This document shows, one piece after another, positions 42,536 through 55,300 of a stretch of 64,000 nt of DNA (position 1 is the first letter of the stretch; every line of letters begins with the position of its first letter). Made by a program: the position numbers and the translations under genes. The stretch is from Branchiostoma lanceolatum (taxonomy: Eukaryota > Chordata > Leptocardii > Amphioxiformes > Branchiostomatidae). The notes below the pieces were generated by a model. It was not told where the DNA came from, ran no database searches, and saw only the letters and a list, made by a program, of their open reading frames with translations. The stretch spans positions 15,464,734 to 15,528,733 of the forward strand of contig NC_089738.1 in the NCBI RefSeq assembly GCF_035083965.1, written 5' to 3'.

Positions 42536-43030
42536 ACAAAGCATCGAATATTCCGTAGTATCAGTAACATCGAATATTCCATAGTATCAGTGACATCGAA
42601 TATTCCGTAGTATCAGTAACATCGAATATTCCGTAGTATCAGTAACGTCGACTATTCCGTAGTATCAGTAACATCGAATATTCCATAGTATCAGTAACAT
42701 CGAATATTCCATAGTATCAGTAACATGGAATATAACGTAGAACTGAATCTACGCTGCTGCAGCTGATAAGGAGTCAAGAAGTTTTGACCCTGAGTATCAA
42801 TTTCACACAAAGCATCGAATATTCCGTAGTATCAGTAACATCGAATATTCCATAGTATCAGTGACATCGAATATTCCGTAGTATCAGTAACATCGAATAT
42901 TCCGTAGTATCAGTAACGTCGACTATTCCGTAGTATCAGTAACATCGAATATTCCATAGTATCAGTAACATCGAATATTCCATAGTATCAGTAACATGGA
43001 ATATAACGTAGAACTGAATCTACTGGCGCT
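42536..43030 (+). repeat. 26-bp satellite in two ~250-bp higher-order copies
   Basis: The unit CATCGAATATTCCRTAGTATCAGTAA is repeated about seven times at 42541-42725. The same block, with the same variant units in the same order and the same flank (TTTCACACAAAGCATCG), is repeated at 42800-42995. A second-level duplication is therefore clear. Confidence 0.95.
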
Positions 43031-44694
43031 GCTACAGCTGATAAGGTCTCAAGAAGTTTTGACCCTGAGTATGAAGTGACTAAATTTGGAACAAAACGGC
43101 CGGTGTTCTTAAAACTCTCCTTCCTTCACCAAGAACAGACTAGTGGTTTCTAGATGTCAACATATGCCAACCTTTTAGGAAGTTCTAAACCAACACTTAG
43201 CTTGATTCATCTAAACATGTCGAGAGTACAATTGTACAAGAATACATGTAGTCTCTTCTTTTAGCTTGGATGTAGTATGGCGGCATTAGCGATTTACTAA
43301 AACATTATCCATGCAGTCACTGAGTAAGCCAGCCTTTTATACATGCAATTGCATGAATATGTAAAGACTAAATTTAAGACAACTTCGTAAATCACAGGCC
43401 TATATTTTATGCAAATCATCTGAATACGGACGTCACATGGACACATCTTACAAAGTACGACATTTCCTCCAGAATGACAGTTGAGCTATGTATTTTTTTG
43501 GCTCTATTGATATATAAACGAACACAAGAAATTTATTTCTGTACTTTGTCATAAACATCTGTTCTCGTCTACCACTTTTCAACAACATTGATTTCCACAT
43601 ATTGTCCACCCCAATAAACCAATGCGAGAGCACATTTTAGCAGCTTTTGAGCAATATAAATGTAAAAAAAGACACAGAAAGAAACATTAGGCGAGGGCAA
43701 GCTTGTGTCACAAATAGTCTGGACTTTTCAAACTGGAGTAACAGCTAGCCATCAACACGTGCTTTCCAGCAAAAAAAGTTTGACAACCACAATTCCTTGT
43801 AAATATGTTCACAGCGATAGAATGTAGCTTCCCCAGAGAACTAGAATTTGTACAGTAGAGTCAATTCCATGTCACCGAGAGGGTTTTCAGATGATATTGC
43901 TAATAAGTTTGAACAATTTTAGGGAAAAGACTATTTCAGTCAAAAAATTCCAGACTGTTCAAACAATTAGAAATGAAAGTTTGAACATGTTTGAACTCAT
44001 GTATATATTTTGGAAATATTATGAAAGTAATTGCACAAATATCTCTTTATTTAGAACAATTTTCAAACATCTGTGTGATTGTGTCACTGTTGGAACATGT
44101 TCCAACATTTTGCATCATTCTCAAAATGGTAGATTTGGGTTATTGCCCCCATAAAAGTAGGTACTAATCACGCTCTATTGTCTGCATCTGTATATCTTTA
44201 GATTTCACGTCTGGACACTGGCAACTCTTTTGTCTTCAGGTGTCTATGCATGGCACCTAGGCCTAATCCCTTGTACTTTGAAGGGATGTGTGAATTGCCC
44301 TGCTCCCAGCCCACTGACCCAGTTATACCATGTTTGTAGAATGTTGGAACATGTTCAAACAAATGATTTATCTATGTTGCAACAGTTTAGAAACTAATAC
44401 AAATAATGTGTTCAATGTTGGAAATTTGTTTAACATGTTGGAACACAGAAAAAATATATAGAACATCAAATAAATGTTGGAAATTGTTCTTTACAGTGAC
44501 TTATCTCACATAGATTGTCACAAAGGTTTTGTAAATGTTAGAACAAAAGGCGACAAACACCCTCTCGGTAATGTGGATATATTCTCACCAGTTGTACAAA
44601 ATGACGACAATGTTGGAGATCACGCAGTTCTAATCCTTCCCGGAGCTGTTTCTGTCTAAAATTAAGCCTAGATTGTCTGTTCACTTAGGTGATA

Positions 44695-45185
44695 AGACCA
44701 TACTGCTAGTAATTTGATTGTATGGATGACATCCACTGGGCACCCCAAAGCTGATGCGAGCGTGCGCAAAAAAATTGGGGCAAAGAAAGTTTTGTTTACT
44801 ATAAAATCTAAGTAGTCAAAAACACGAGGGTCAGTATCCCTAATAATTTGCAAATATTCACTTGCACTTAACATAAAAGATAGGTGCTCTCCTACAATTT
44901 TACTCGCACGAAGTGGTGCGTGCATTGGTAATCTGACATCATCATTATTTTATTTAGACCCCTGTAATCCTTTAAGTGCCTAAAGTATGTTTTACTCGAG
45001 GAAAGGAGACATTTTACGACTTCAGTATTCATTTACAGATCCCTTTTTTTTCCAATTCAAGGCATATATTTGCTCATTTTGCACCTTTTCGGTACGATTT
45101 ACAGTCTGGTCGCAAACATTTTTTAGCGGACGAAAGTTGATGCGCGCTGATGTCATCCATATAATCACGTCAGCATGGCCTCACT
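44695..45185. repeat. MITE with TATGGATGACATC ends
   Basis: The left end contains CCATACTGCTAG and TGTATGGATGACATC; the right end (45140-45180) is their diverged complement. The inner end sequence matches the MITE at 17507-18171, so the two belong to related families. Confidence 0.6.
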
Positions 45186-46064
45186 ATGAGACAAACGTTT
45201 ATCATCGTATAACGACGGCCACATGATACATTCCGTTTCACTTATAGGCTGTGCTGATTTTTTTGATCTATTTTTAGACTACTTCAGAAGGAAAATTTTA
45301 AAGTGACCAGACAGGTTAGACTAACCTGGCGTCGATCATTTCAGGCAGAAGTGGTTCCGTGACGGATCAGCACTGTGACATCTCCAACGTTTTCGTCCAT
45401 TTTGTCTAACAGGTGGGAATAGTATTTCTGGTTTCATTCATCCTATAGACTGACTATTTGACCAGGAGATCTGGCAACCAGTTTTCTCCACGTTCTCGGT
45501 TTCTTACTAGGACTTACGGTTCTTTATTAACAGACTAGGACATGTCGACACGTTAATTTTCTACATTTTGATGGTGAATGCTTGCTCTGTATTTCAAATA
45601 CATCGCGTGGCTTTCAAAATCTATCAAAACATGTCTTCAGAATTACTTTGCTTGCTGAGGGACCGGGCACATTCGTCGTAACAAGGAGGTTTTATATAGA
45701 AGGAGAGCGGACGAGCTAGCGCCCCGCTGGGTCCTTTTGTTTTGCCCCGCTGCGACCCATTGTGTATAGCTGGCGCGGCGCCATCTTTGAACCGATGCGT
45801 GATATTCTATGCAAAGGAGCTTCGGCATGACGTCACATGTGTCGAGCATGAGCCGACCGGCAGCCGAGATGCCTCGGGTTTCCGACGATTTCCTTATCCT
45901 TGGTCGTAATCGTCTTACAATCGCAAACTGAGGCATTCTTGGAATAGCCGTGCACATGCTGTACAAAATCCAGCCGTCGGCGGTTGGTTCTGTCACAGCC
46001 CGCTTGAAAATTCTTCGACTTCCCACATGCTCGTTAATGGCTTAAAAGACTAATTTTAAGACAA

Positions 46065-46080
46065 TATTTTAACCTCCTTG
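46065..46080. mobile_element. 16-bp micro-insertion with 6-bp direct repeats
   Basis: TATTTTAACCTCCTTG is flanked by AGACAA at 46059-46064 and 46081-46086. Confidence 0.6.
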
Positions 46081-46118
46081 AGACAACTGATCAAATTTGC
46101 AAATTGGTGACCATTATC

Positions 46119-46127
46119 ACCTCCTTG
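46119..46127. mobile_element. 9-bp footprint-like insertion with 8-bp direct repeats
   Basis: ACCTCCTTG lies between two copies of CCATTATC (46111-46118, 46128-46135). The shared sequence can be extended by AC, which shortens the insert to 7 bp. It looks like the scar left when a transposon leaves. Confidence 0.7.
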
Positions 46128-46254
46128 CCATTATCACGCCTAAGAAAACAGTAGTTATGGTTCCCAAGAGCTTCTAGTAACCATTCAACTGGATGAGCAG
46201 GCATTTGAATGAACATCTAGGTAGAGTTACTGAATGGCTGACATAATTGTAAAG

Positions 46255-46385
46255 AGTAGAAATTGGCCAATTAGACAGATAACATGCAAGAGGAGCTAGT
46301 CTGCTTTGCATATTGGACCCTCTGTAGCCGACTCCCTTAGCATACTATTCACTCTATTTGGTCAATCTCTACTATTTTTCGTTTT
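46255..46385. repeat. MITE family D, copy 2
   Basis: Ends AGAGTAGAAATTGGCCAA and TTTGGTCAATCTCTACT are inverted. The interior GTAGCCGACTCCC is shared, inverted, with 25366-25450. Confidence 0.65.
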
Positions 46386-47403
46386 TACCACTTTGCGAAG
46401 GTACCAACCTTGCCATGTATGTGGATTTTCCGCCCAGATAGTCCAGAACACGCTTTCAGTAGATTTCGAGCGTAACGCAATGTTGGAAAATGCAGTGAGA
46501 TTATAAACCTCTGTCACAAATAGCCAAGTCTTTTAAAACAGTAAAAACTATCAACACATGCTCTCTGGTATTAAAAAATCTACGTGGGGCAGCTTTCCCT
46601 AGAACTTAACAAACCAGGTTCACAGTTACAGCTTATTCGGGAATCTAGAATTTTTGTTAGTAGATATATCCCCACCTGCAAGTTTTAATATCCGTCACTG
46701 AGTCACTTCTGCCTGAAATAACAACTAACCTGTTTGTTCCCTTGTGGGTTCACTGGGAGGGTCTACTAAGTGCTAGGGGGGGGGGGGGGCTTTTACATAC
46801 GGGAAACTTTGGACAACAACAGGTTGCTTATAACCTCAAACTAGTGTCGGCCCGTCCCGGAGCCGTTTTTGTTTGAAACGAATTCTAAATTCTCTTCTCA
46901 TCTACTGTGAGGCAAACAATTATAACCACATAACAGCGGTCACATGACACTAGTACTGTTTCACTCTTAACTGCGACACTTCGATCATGACCTGTTGTCT
47001 GCCTGAGTCATAACTGCCTGGCAAAAAGTTACGAGACCGGTTAGACGTCATTCTATCCAGCCAGAAGTGATTCCGTGCGGTTCAACACTGCGAGATCTCC
47101 AACTTTTTGTCTCACAGGTGGGGTTATATCTACAGTACAAATTCTAGATAATCGAGGAAGTTTTCACTGTAAGCATGTCAAAAGATACCATACGTATCTC
47201 CTTTCCACTAGACAGCGAGGCAAAGGTACCAAGGTCACGGATTCCTCACTGGGCGCCGAGGAACAATAGTTCGTGTCACTGTCACTCGGGTGGGGCGAGG
47301 ACATTTTGTAGGAATGGGGTGGGGTAATTGGTTTGGTTGGTAATGGCCGCCAGATTATGAATTACAGTCAGTGTCAGTGCATTTGCTACATCAATTCTGA
47401 TTA

Positions 47404-47660
47404 ATGTTGCCATCATTTGGCGTCGATCGTTCCCGGGATGCCCCCATGCAGAGTCTGGACTGCCGAAACAGAGATGGGCGCCGCCTTATGCACCTTCGGT
47501 GCGGGAAGGACTTAAACTTTAACTCAGGAGGAATCGAAGATACCCCTGCCCAATATCTCACTGATCTTGATTTTGCGGATAACCTTGCCCTAGTCGCTGA
47601 ATTGATAAAAATGCAGAAACTTTACTTCAATCACGGGAAGAACCAATATTTTTTATGTCT
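47404..47660 (+). pseudogene. LINE fragment (outer element), 5' piece
   Basis: The translation includes YLTDLDFADNLALVAELIKM, a typical RT YADD-block sequence (DFADD decayed to DFADN). The continuation is found about 2.5 kb downstream at 50170-50680, with another LINE between them. Confidence 0.7.
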
Positions 47661-50150
47661 GGAATAGAGGAGCCCTTGAATAACGATATTAGCTATTCTT
47701 ATCGCCAGATCAATGAAGTGAACAAAGAAAGAATTATTGAATCTCTAACAAACACATCTTGGGATTCCGTCTTAGAAGAAACTGATACAGAACTGGCTTA
47801 CGAAAAATTTGTAACTACTTTTTGTCTACTGTTTGACGAATCATTTCCAAAGAAAACAGCTAAACTCGATGAACACCTCGCAGGAAACCATGGTTGACCC
47901 GTGGCCTGCTTAAGTCAATTAAGAAGAAAACCAAACTATATGTCAAATACGTTTAATGCCCAACCCCTTTGACTGAGAGCGCCTACAAAATGTACAAAAA
48001 CAAATTAAATCACACTTTAAGAATGGCCAAAAAGAATTATTACCACAGCAAATTCACAGAAGCCTCGAATAATGTGAAGCAAACATGGAATATCATCAAT
48101 GACCTGTTGAATCGCAGTAATAGAACAAAAACAGCCCCACATAAAATACAAAACGGTGACCAAGTTATCACTGATAAAAGTGAAATGTGCGAAGAATTTA
48201 ATGATTTCTTTGTTAATGTCGGTCCTTCCCTAGAAAGCAAAATTCCCACTGTGACGAAAAATCCTTTTGACTACATCAAGACTCATCTTAATAGTCAACT
48301 AACATCATTTGAACCACCCTCTACTGACGAAGTTATAGACATAGTACGAACTCTGAAAGATTCTGCTGCTGGACACGATGAAATTAGTGCGAAAATACTC
48401 AAGATTTCCTTACCTCATATCATTTGTCCACTTATTCATGTCCTAACTTTATCAGTTCAGAACGTTTGGTCCCGAAACCAACTAAAATTGCTAAAGTAAC
48501 TCCCATATTTAAGAGCAATGATTCTACCTCTGTCAACAATTACCGCCCGATCTCAGTTCTACCCTGCATATCCAAAATTCTTGACAAACTGATTTATAGT
48601 CGTCTCTTAAAACATCTAAACGATAATGATATTCTCTACAAACACCAATATGGTTTTAGAAAAGGGTATTCTACCTCTATGGCCCTTATACAATTAATGG
48701 ACAGGATTACTACGGCTATTGACAATAAAGAATTCACAATTGGGATCTTTTTAGACCTAAGTAAAGCGTTTGATACGGTAAATCATTCCATCCTGCTCCA
48801 AAAACTCAAGAAATACGGCATAGATGACTCGGCACTTAAGTGGTTTATCAGCTACTTATCCGATAGAAAACAGTACGTTGCCCTAAAGGAAAACACGTCA
48901 TCTTGCAAACCAGTTAAGTGTGGCGTTCCCCAGGGATCTATTTTAGGCCCTCTTTTGTTTTTGATTTACGTTAATGACCTTCCCGAAGCATCCTCAATTA
49001 TCTTTCTTATTCTATTTGGTGATGACACAAATATTTTTCTTTCACACACAGATTTTGATGTCTTAATAAGACTAACAGACAAAGAACTAGCAAAGGTCGT
49101 TACATGGTTCGTCGAAGTTAATAAGCTATCTGTTAATGTTAAAAAGACTTTTTATCTTATCTTCTGTAGTAAAAACAAGGCATATAATAGAAACAATGCC
49201 AACATTTTTTGAAAGAACCTTCCTCTCTCCCAAGAATGTCAGGCGAAATTTCTAGGAATTCTAATTGATGACAGATTGACATGGAAGTCTCACATTGCCA
49301 TGGTAGCTGATAAAATTTCAAAAACTATAGGAATCCTGGGGAGAATCCGTCACCTTATAACCCGTAAAACCTTTATTTCAATATATAACAGTTTAGTTTA
49401 CCCCTACCTCATCTATTGTAATATTGTCTGGGGTAATGCCTACAGAACTACCCTTCGCCCAATATTAATTCTCCAAAAAAAATTTGTACGCATCGCTTCT
49501 GGTTCAAATTTCCACACGCACTCACTACCTCTATTTGAAAAACTTAGAATTTTGAATATTTATGATATAAACAGATTTCAACTTGCTCTTTTCACAGCCA
49601 AATTCATTAACCATAATCTGCCTGATACTTTTGACGACTTTATTAATTTTCGCTCCCAGTTTCACAATTACCAAACACGTCAAACCTCAAATTTACATAT
49701 CCCTCTATTCAGAACTACTTTAGCCCAAATGAGTGTAAAATTCAAATGCATCAATGTCTGGAATAGCCTCTCCTCCCCCTTAAGAACTTTACCTCTGTGA
49801 TAACCTTCAAATGTCATCTTCGAGACTATCTTCTTTCAAATCCGAACTACTTCTAAAAATATTTCTGGTCCTCGTTTGTGATAATTTCTTTCGTTTAATC
49901 TGTATTACATTATCAGTATTTGATTTTTCATTATATAGTTGTTCGTTATGTTTATTTCATCATTTGTTATTACCTTTGTTCGATATTCATATTATCATTG
50001 TGTAAATTTGTTAAGTTAAAAGGAGGAGGGCATCTATAAGCCTTGCAGGCTTCATCCCCCTCCTGCACGTTTTTATTGTACCTCTGATTATTTCATTATT
50101 ACTTTCTGTTTTTTTTATGTGCGAATAAATAAAAAATAAAACAAAAACAA
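47661..50150 (+). mobile_element. Decayed non-LTR retrotransposon inserted in another LINE
   Basis: A 5'-truncated element with RT pieces in several frames (47655-47897, 47969-48499, 48424-49212, 49276-49800). Motifs are NNYRPISVLPCISK, IFLDLSKAFDTVNH, GVPQGSILGPLLF and FGDDTNIF (catalytic block FADD changed to FGDD), then a typical C-terminal domain (RIRHLITRKTFISIYNSLVY). Its 3' UTR has a hairpin (GGAGGG / AGCCT / AGGCT / CCCTCC, about 50030-50070) and an AATAAA-rich end. Frameshifts and stops show it is dead. Confidence 0.85.
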
Positions 50151-50169
50151 AACCTGCGTACCTATAGCT

Positions 50170-50680
50170 AGTGGGGCTTTATTGTAATGAGTCAAAGGCA
50201 GTGAGAATACATTAGTGACATCTCTGGATCATTGGAAGCTCATTCAAAGAGTAGATAACTTCAAATATCTTGGTTCCTACATCATCAAAAGGCTTCGAAA
50301 TTAGGAAAGCCCTAGCATGAAAAAAAAGCAAGCATCAAACTGGACAAAATTTGGAAATAGAACATTCCCAACAAACTGAAGGTCCAAGTTTTCCTTATCT
50401 TTGTGGAACCAATACTGCTCTACGGTGCAGAAACGTGGACACTTACATGTCAGCTCAGAAACAGATCGGATGGAACCTACTCAAACTTCTGCGCAGGGCA
50501 CAGAACATATCTTGGACACAACATTACTACTATCAAAACAATCGATAGAAGTCTCCCACGGCTATCTCAAAAGCTCATCTACTGTCGAGTAAAATTTGCT
50601 GGGCATCGCTGTTGAGCCAAGTAGGAAATCGTTTCATCCGTCCTCCTACGGAAACCAAGTGGCCGAGTGCATTGCAGAAG
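50170..50680 (+). pseudogene. LINE fragment (outer element), 3' piece
   Basis: Frames give VDNFKYLGSYI, VEPILLYGAETWTLTCQLRN and LPRLSQKLIYCRVKFAGH in different phases. This is the C-terminal part common to animal endonuclease-RT proteins, following the DFAD block of 47404-47660. Confidence 0.75.
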
Positions 50681-50929
50681 TTTGACTTCTACTGACACTT
50701 TTGTTAGAGCTAGAGATATTGGAATAGAATATGAGTATTATGAGCACTTAGAAAAAGTAATGCTTAACAGGGCTATGTGGAGTGCAAAATGTATCAGCTT
50801 GATCCCGGCTGATACACGTCGACAGATCATGACGATGATGGATGCGTTGATTTTCCCCTGATTTCGAAAAACATTTCGGCGATGGCCCACATGACAAGAT
50901 ATAGATAGAAAAATGCAGTATAATATTGT

Positions 50930-51005
50930 TTACGTGTTTGATTGCTTGCTTATTTTTCTGCCCCTGTAGACAGGATCTAGGAGAATGTAGTTTGTGGCGA
51001 ATAAC
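50930..51005 (+). pseudogene. Decayed duplicate of the first LKR exon border
   Basis: TTTACGTGTTTG, then GGAGAATG and GTGGCGAATAACCGT, recur about 175 bases later at the start of the first LKR exon (51108-51181). After that the copy breaks off. It is a partial tandem duplication with no usable frame. Confidence 0.65.
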
Positions 51006-51156
51006 CGTTCTGTAAATGTTGTCTGCGTGTTTCTGCCCCGCGCATGGCAAAGACCAGCCAGACAACTCTGTAGGCGTGAAGATACATGATGGTGATGACG
51101 TGTTCTTTACGTGTTTGTTTTTCTGACCATGTTACGCATAAAGATAATACAAGAGA

Positions 51157-52251
51157 ATGCAGTACGTGGCGAATAACCGTCCCGTGCTTGGGGTCAGGCG
51201 GGAGGACTACAACACCTGGGAAGGCCGCGCGCCGCTATCTCCTGCGCATGTGCAGCAGCTTGTCGCCAAAGGCGTCACGGTTCTGGTACAGCCGGCCAGC
51301 AAACGGGCCTACAGCGGAAAGGTACGGGTGCACGACATTTTCACTTTTTGATTTACTTTCACTTCCCTTTCCCAATACGAAAACAGTTATTTTAACCCAG
51401 CAATAATCTATCTCATAGTTCTGAGTGCGCATGTGCAGTGTGATACACTTTGGTCTAAAGTCAAAGGTTAAGGCCCCTAAATTGTAAGCAGTCATTTATG
51501 TAGACTTACTGGCCTCGTGGATATTACGCCTTAGGGCCTTAACCGCTGATGTAACCCACATCTCCAAGCAGATCCTCATGTGGCCAAAATGTCAACTGTC
51601 GTTAAATACTTAATTTCGTTCCATGCCCTTTCCGGGAGTATCAGGCAGCTGGACTGATCCGCTGTGGTCTAAAGTCAACGTTCCAACATGTACATGAAAC
51701 AGTCATTTTCTAGGCGTGCTGGGCGCGTGGAGTTTGTTTTAATCTCAGGGGCCTTAACGGTTAACCCCTGTACTTACCCAGTCCCTTACACTAGCTATGA
51801 AGTAGCTTATCGCGGTAAGGAATTTGTTATTGGGCTGGTTAAAGATGCCAAACTTTCGTACCATACGTCCCCCAATATTGTTTTCGTCTCAGGGGCACAG
51901 TACACTGTGAAGCGGTTTACAAGATTCAGAAATTGCAACAGGGAATCTGTTTTTGTGCTGGATAAACTATTCTCCAACTCAAAGAATGTGACTCAACGGA
52001 ATTTTCGATTGTCAAAGACTCATTTTGTTCCATACCACGACCCCACCCCCCTTTCCAGGAGTACCAGGCAGCAGGTGCGCACATCCGCGAGGACCTGTCC
52101 GAGGCGTCCGTGATTCTGGGAGTCAAGACGGCTCCTCCAGGGGAGTTACTGCCCAACAAGACCTACGCCTTCTTCTCCCACACGATCAAGGCTCAGGAGG
52201 CGAACATGCCCATGCTGGACGCCATCCTAGAAAAGGTAAGCCAACGGTACT

Positions 52252-52307
<56 letters not shown>

Positions 52308-55300
52308 ACACGTGCGCTCGCGCACACACACACACACACGCACACACAGACGCACACAAACACCGAAACACACACACACACTTACACACACGTGCACGTG
52401 CACGCACGCACACATACACACACACACAAAGACACACACTTATACACGCAATCGGGAGTTTAGTTTCAGGCGGCACATGGCACACTGCTCAACACATAGC
52501 AGAAACACTCACGCACACAAAAACACGCACACATAAACATACATATACACTGACTTATATCACAGCAAGAAAACGTCTGTAGAAAGAATACAGGAATATA
52601 AGTTTTGACTATTTTTGAACACAGAACATCCGGATCTTTGACTACGAGATGATGCTGGACGAGGCTGGAGTCAGTCCTGTTGCGGGGGCGATGGGGAGGC
52701 TCGCCGGGATCTCAGGTTAGTCGCCATCGCTCACATGTAGCAATGCTCCTTCCTCGTCTCTATACTATGTAGTATGTACTATGTACTATTGGCATTATGA
52801 AATGTTAAATCCCTCAACTGAAAGCTCAATCTTGATTTATATCGTTGCTATGGTAACATGGGATTGTATACGGTTAAACATGCATGGTTATGCTAGGGTC
52901 ACATTCCCAACCGGGGCCCGGCCGGGCTATTTTCGAAAACAAAAAATTAAAGTGCATATCAATAAATATGCACAAGCTATGCTCTTAGATGATTTTCATT
53001 AAGTTTTGCGTTTTTCATTGTCTTCTATATCACATTTTTCGTTCACAAAGGCTTCCCGGCCGGGCCGCAGATTGGAAATGTGACCCAATTGCAAGAATTA
53101 CACGTGTTAGTTGTAGGATCAAACACAGTAACAAAACATCCCAGCCTTTCCGGTGTCAGTTAATCCCACATCTGACACCATGTTGTAGCCTTCGATACTA
53201 TCCCACGATTCCTACTATATGTGAACAACCAGTGGCTCTGTCAAACCCGGATTACTATGAGGAAATGACATACAGGTTTCAATCTTGATGTTCGTATAAT
53301 CAACAGTCTTAATTTCCACTTTATCAAGGAATGATCAACATTCTACACGCCATGGGAACTCGCCTGTTGGCCCTGGGACATCACACACCATTTCTGGTGA
53401 GCAGCGTGGTTGTTTCACAATTTTGACTCCCTGCCAAAAACTTGCAGTCTCATGATCTCCCTCTAAAATGTTTACCACGTAATGTCCAAAATCATCAAGT
53501 GTCTCTGCAGCTGTCACTGACGAAAAATAGCAAATGCTGTCTGTAACGTCAGACTGTTTCAACATTTTAGCCAGTTGCTTCAGTAACTGTTTTTGGCGTA
53601 TCTTATTACCTGGATGCCTAACCTTCATCAACGTTTCTGTCTCCATTAATCGTTAACGCGTTGATTTTCCGATACCCATTTTGATATGTCATATTTCTTT
53701 TTTTTGTTCAGAGGATCGGCCTCACCCACAGTTACAGGAACATCGAGATGTGCCGTCAGGCCGTGAGGGATTGTGGGTATGACATTGCCCTGGGGAGGAT
53801 GCCGGAGTCCATAGGACCGTTGACCTTTCTGTTCACCGGGTCAGGATACGTGTCAAAGGTCAGTCCAACAAGACTGATTCCCCTGTCCCTTGTACTGAAT
53901 GACACACCAACAAGACTTTTGTTCCTGTCCCTGAATGACACACCAACAAGACTGGTGACCCCTGTCCCTGAATGACATGCCAACAAGACTTTTGTTCCTG
54001 TCCTTAAATGGCACACCAATAAGACTGGTGCCCCCTGTCCCTGATACTGAATAACACACCAACAAGACTTTTGTTCCTGTCCCTGAATGACACACCAACA
54101 AGACTGGTGCCCCCTGTCCCTAGTGCTGAATGACACACCATTAGAACAGGATGTTCCACGGTGTGCAGGAAATGTTGAAATTTACGTTTGTCGTTCCCAG
54201 GGTGCACAGGAGATGTTGAAGGAGCTGCCTGTCAAGTTCGTTGACCCTACCGAGCTGAGAGACATTTGCGCTTCCGGCGGTGAGTTTGCTCTGGTAGAAA
54301 TATGTAACTTAAGATTAAGTTTATTCGTTTTCTTGTTTTCACCGTACTAGTACAGCCGAAAAGTTTTCAAGTCAGTTTCAACGACTGTTTTCTTTACATC
54401 AGTGAAGACTGGAGCTCATCTCTGGCTGCAGCCTCAAATCCACCAATCTTTTCCGTGATTATCTAAGCTTTATTTCCTGATTTTTGTGATGTGATTGATC
54501 CCAGGCAAGTAGTTTAGGGTCCCCTTTGACCATGTCCATGATTTCATCAAGTTTGAGTCTGTCATGATAATTTACCTGCACAGATATATTGTAATACCCC
54601 GTGTAGCAACTGTGTTGTTGATATCGTTTCCAGACACCACCCGTGTGTACGCCGCCGTTCTGAGTCGACACCACCACCTCCGACAGAAGGAGTCCGGCCG
54701 CTACGATGAGAAAGAGTACACGGCACATCCGGAAAAATATGTCTCCATATTTGCCGAACAGGTTTGTACTAACATGGAAAATTAGTTTGTAAAGCCACGA
54801 GATGTAACCACACATGGGCCATGTTTCCTCTCCTAGTAGCTTGAATAAAAGACTTAAAGCACTCAAAAAGTACACATGTAGATTCACAAAAAAAGTCCAA
54901 TGGTACTGTAAGGGCATCGGTATGACATACCAAGTACCATCCGGTAGTATTGTAAAACTCAACATATTTGGATATTTAGTACACTAGTCTACAGACCGGT
55001 ACTCATGGTCATGGTAACTCTACGTTTATAAGTGCATATAAGAGCTATATCTGCTTAAAGTATGAGTTTAATAAGAAGACGTCTTCATGTTTTCTCTTTA
55101 GTTCGCCCCGTACGTGTCCTGTCTGGTGAACGGCATGTACTGGCCTGCCGCCGGGCCGCGTCTGCTCACCAACGTCGACCTGCAGGGGCTGCTGGGAAAC
55201 AACATGGCGGCCAACGGAGTTCGAATTCCAAACGGAGGTCCCGACGAAGTTCCCGGATGTACCAGCGGAGGTCCCGGATATCCCCCCTTGCCCCAGCGGC

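Larger units (their letters stand above)
43031..47400. other. Repeat-rich region without recognisable genes
   Basis: No protein-coding exon is supported. It contains two MITEs (44695-45185, 46255-46385), two micro-insertions (46065-46127), diverged direct duplications (45180-45420 resembling 46900-47115) and a C-rich/G-rich tract at 46779. The 127-codon minus-strand frame at 45643-46026 has no recognised similarity. Confidence 0.5.

Noticed and set aside
42536..43030. CRISPR-like regular repeats
   Set aside because: Units are contiguous without unique spacers and the genome is eukaryotic; it is a satellite.
45643..46026. 127-codon minus-strand ORF
   Set aside because: No recognisable domain or splice context, and it is flanked by repeat words; length alone is not enough.
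45682..46080. A 400-bp element with CAAGGAGGTT ends at 45682 and 46071
   Set aside because: Orientation fits, but there is no target duplication at the outer flanks, and the right copy has its own direct repeats, so they are more likely independent.
52025..52582. 185-codon ORF across the CA repeat
   Set aside because: It begins inside a real exon in another frame and then translates a microsatellite.
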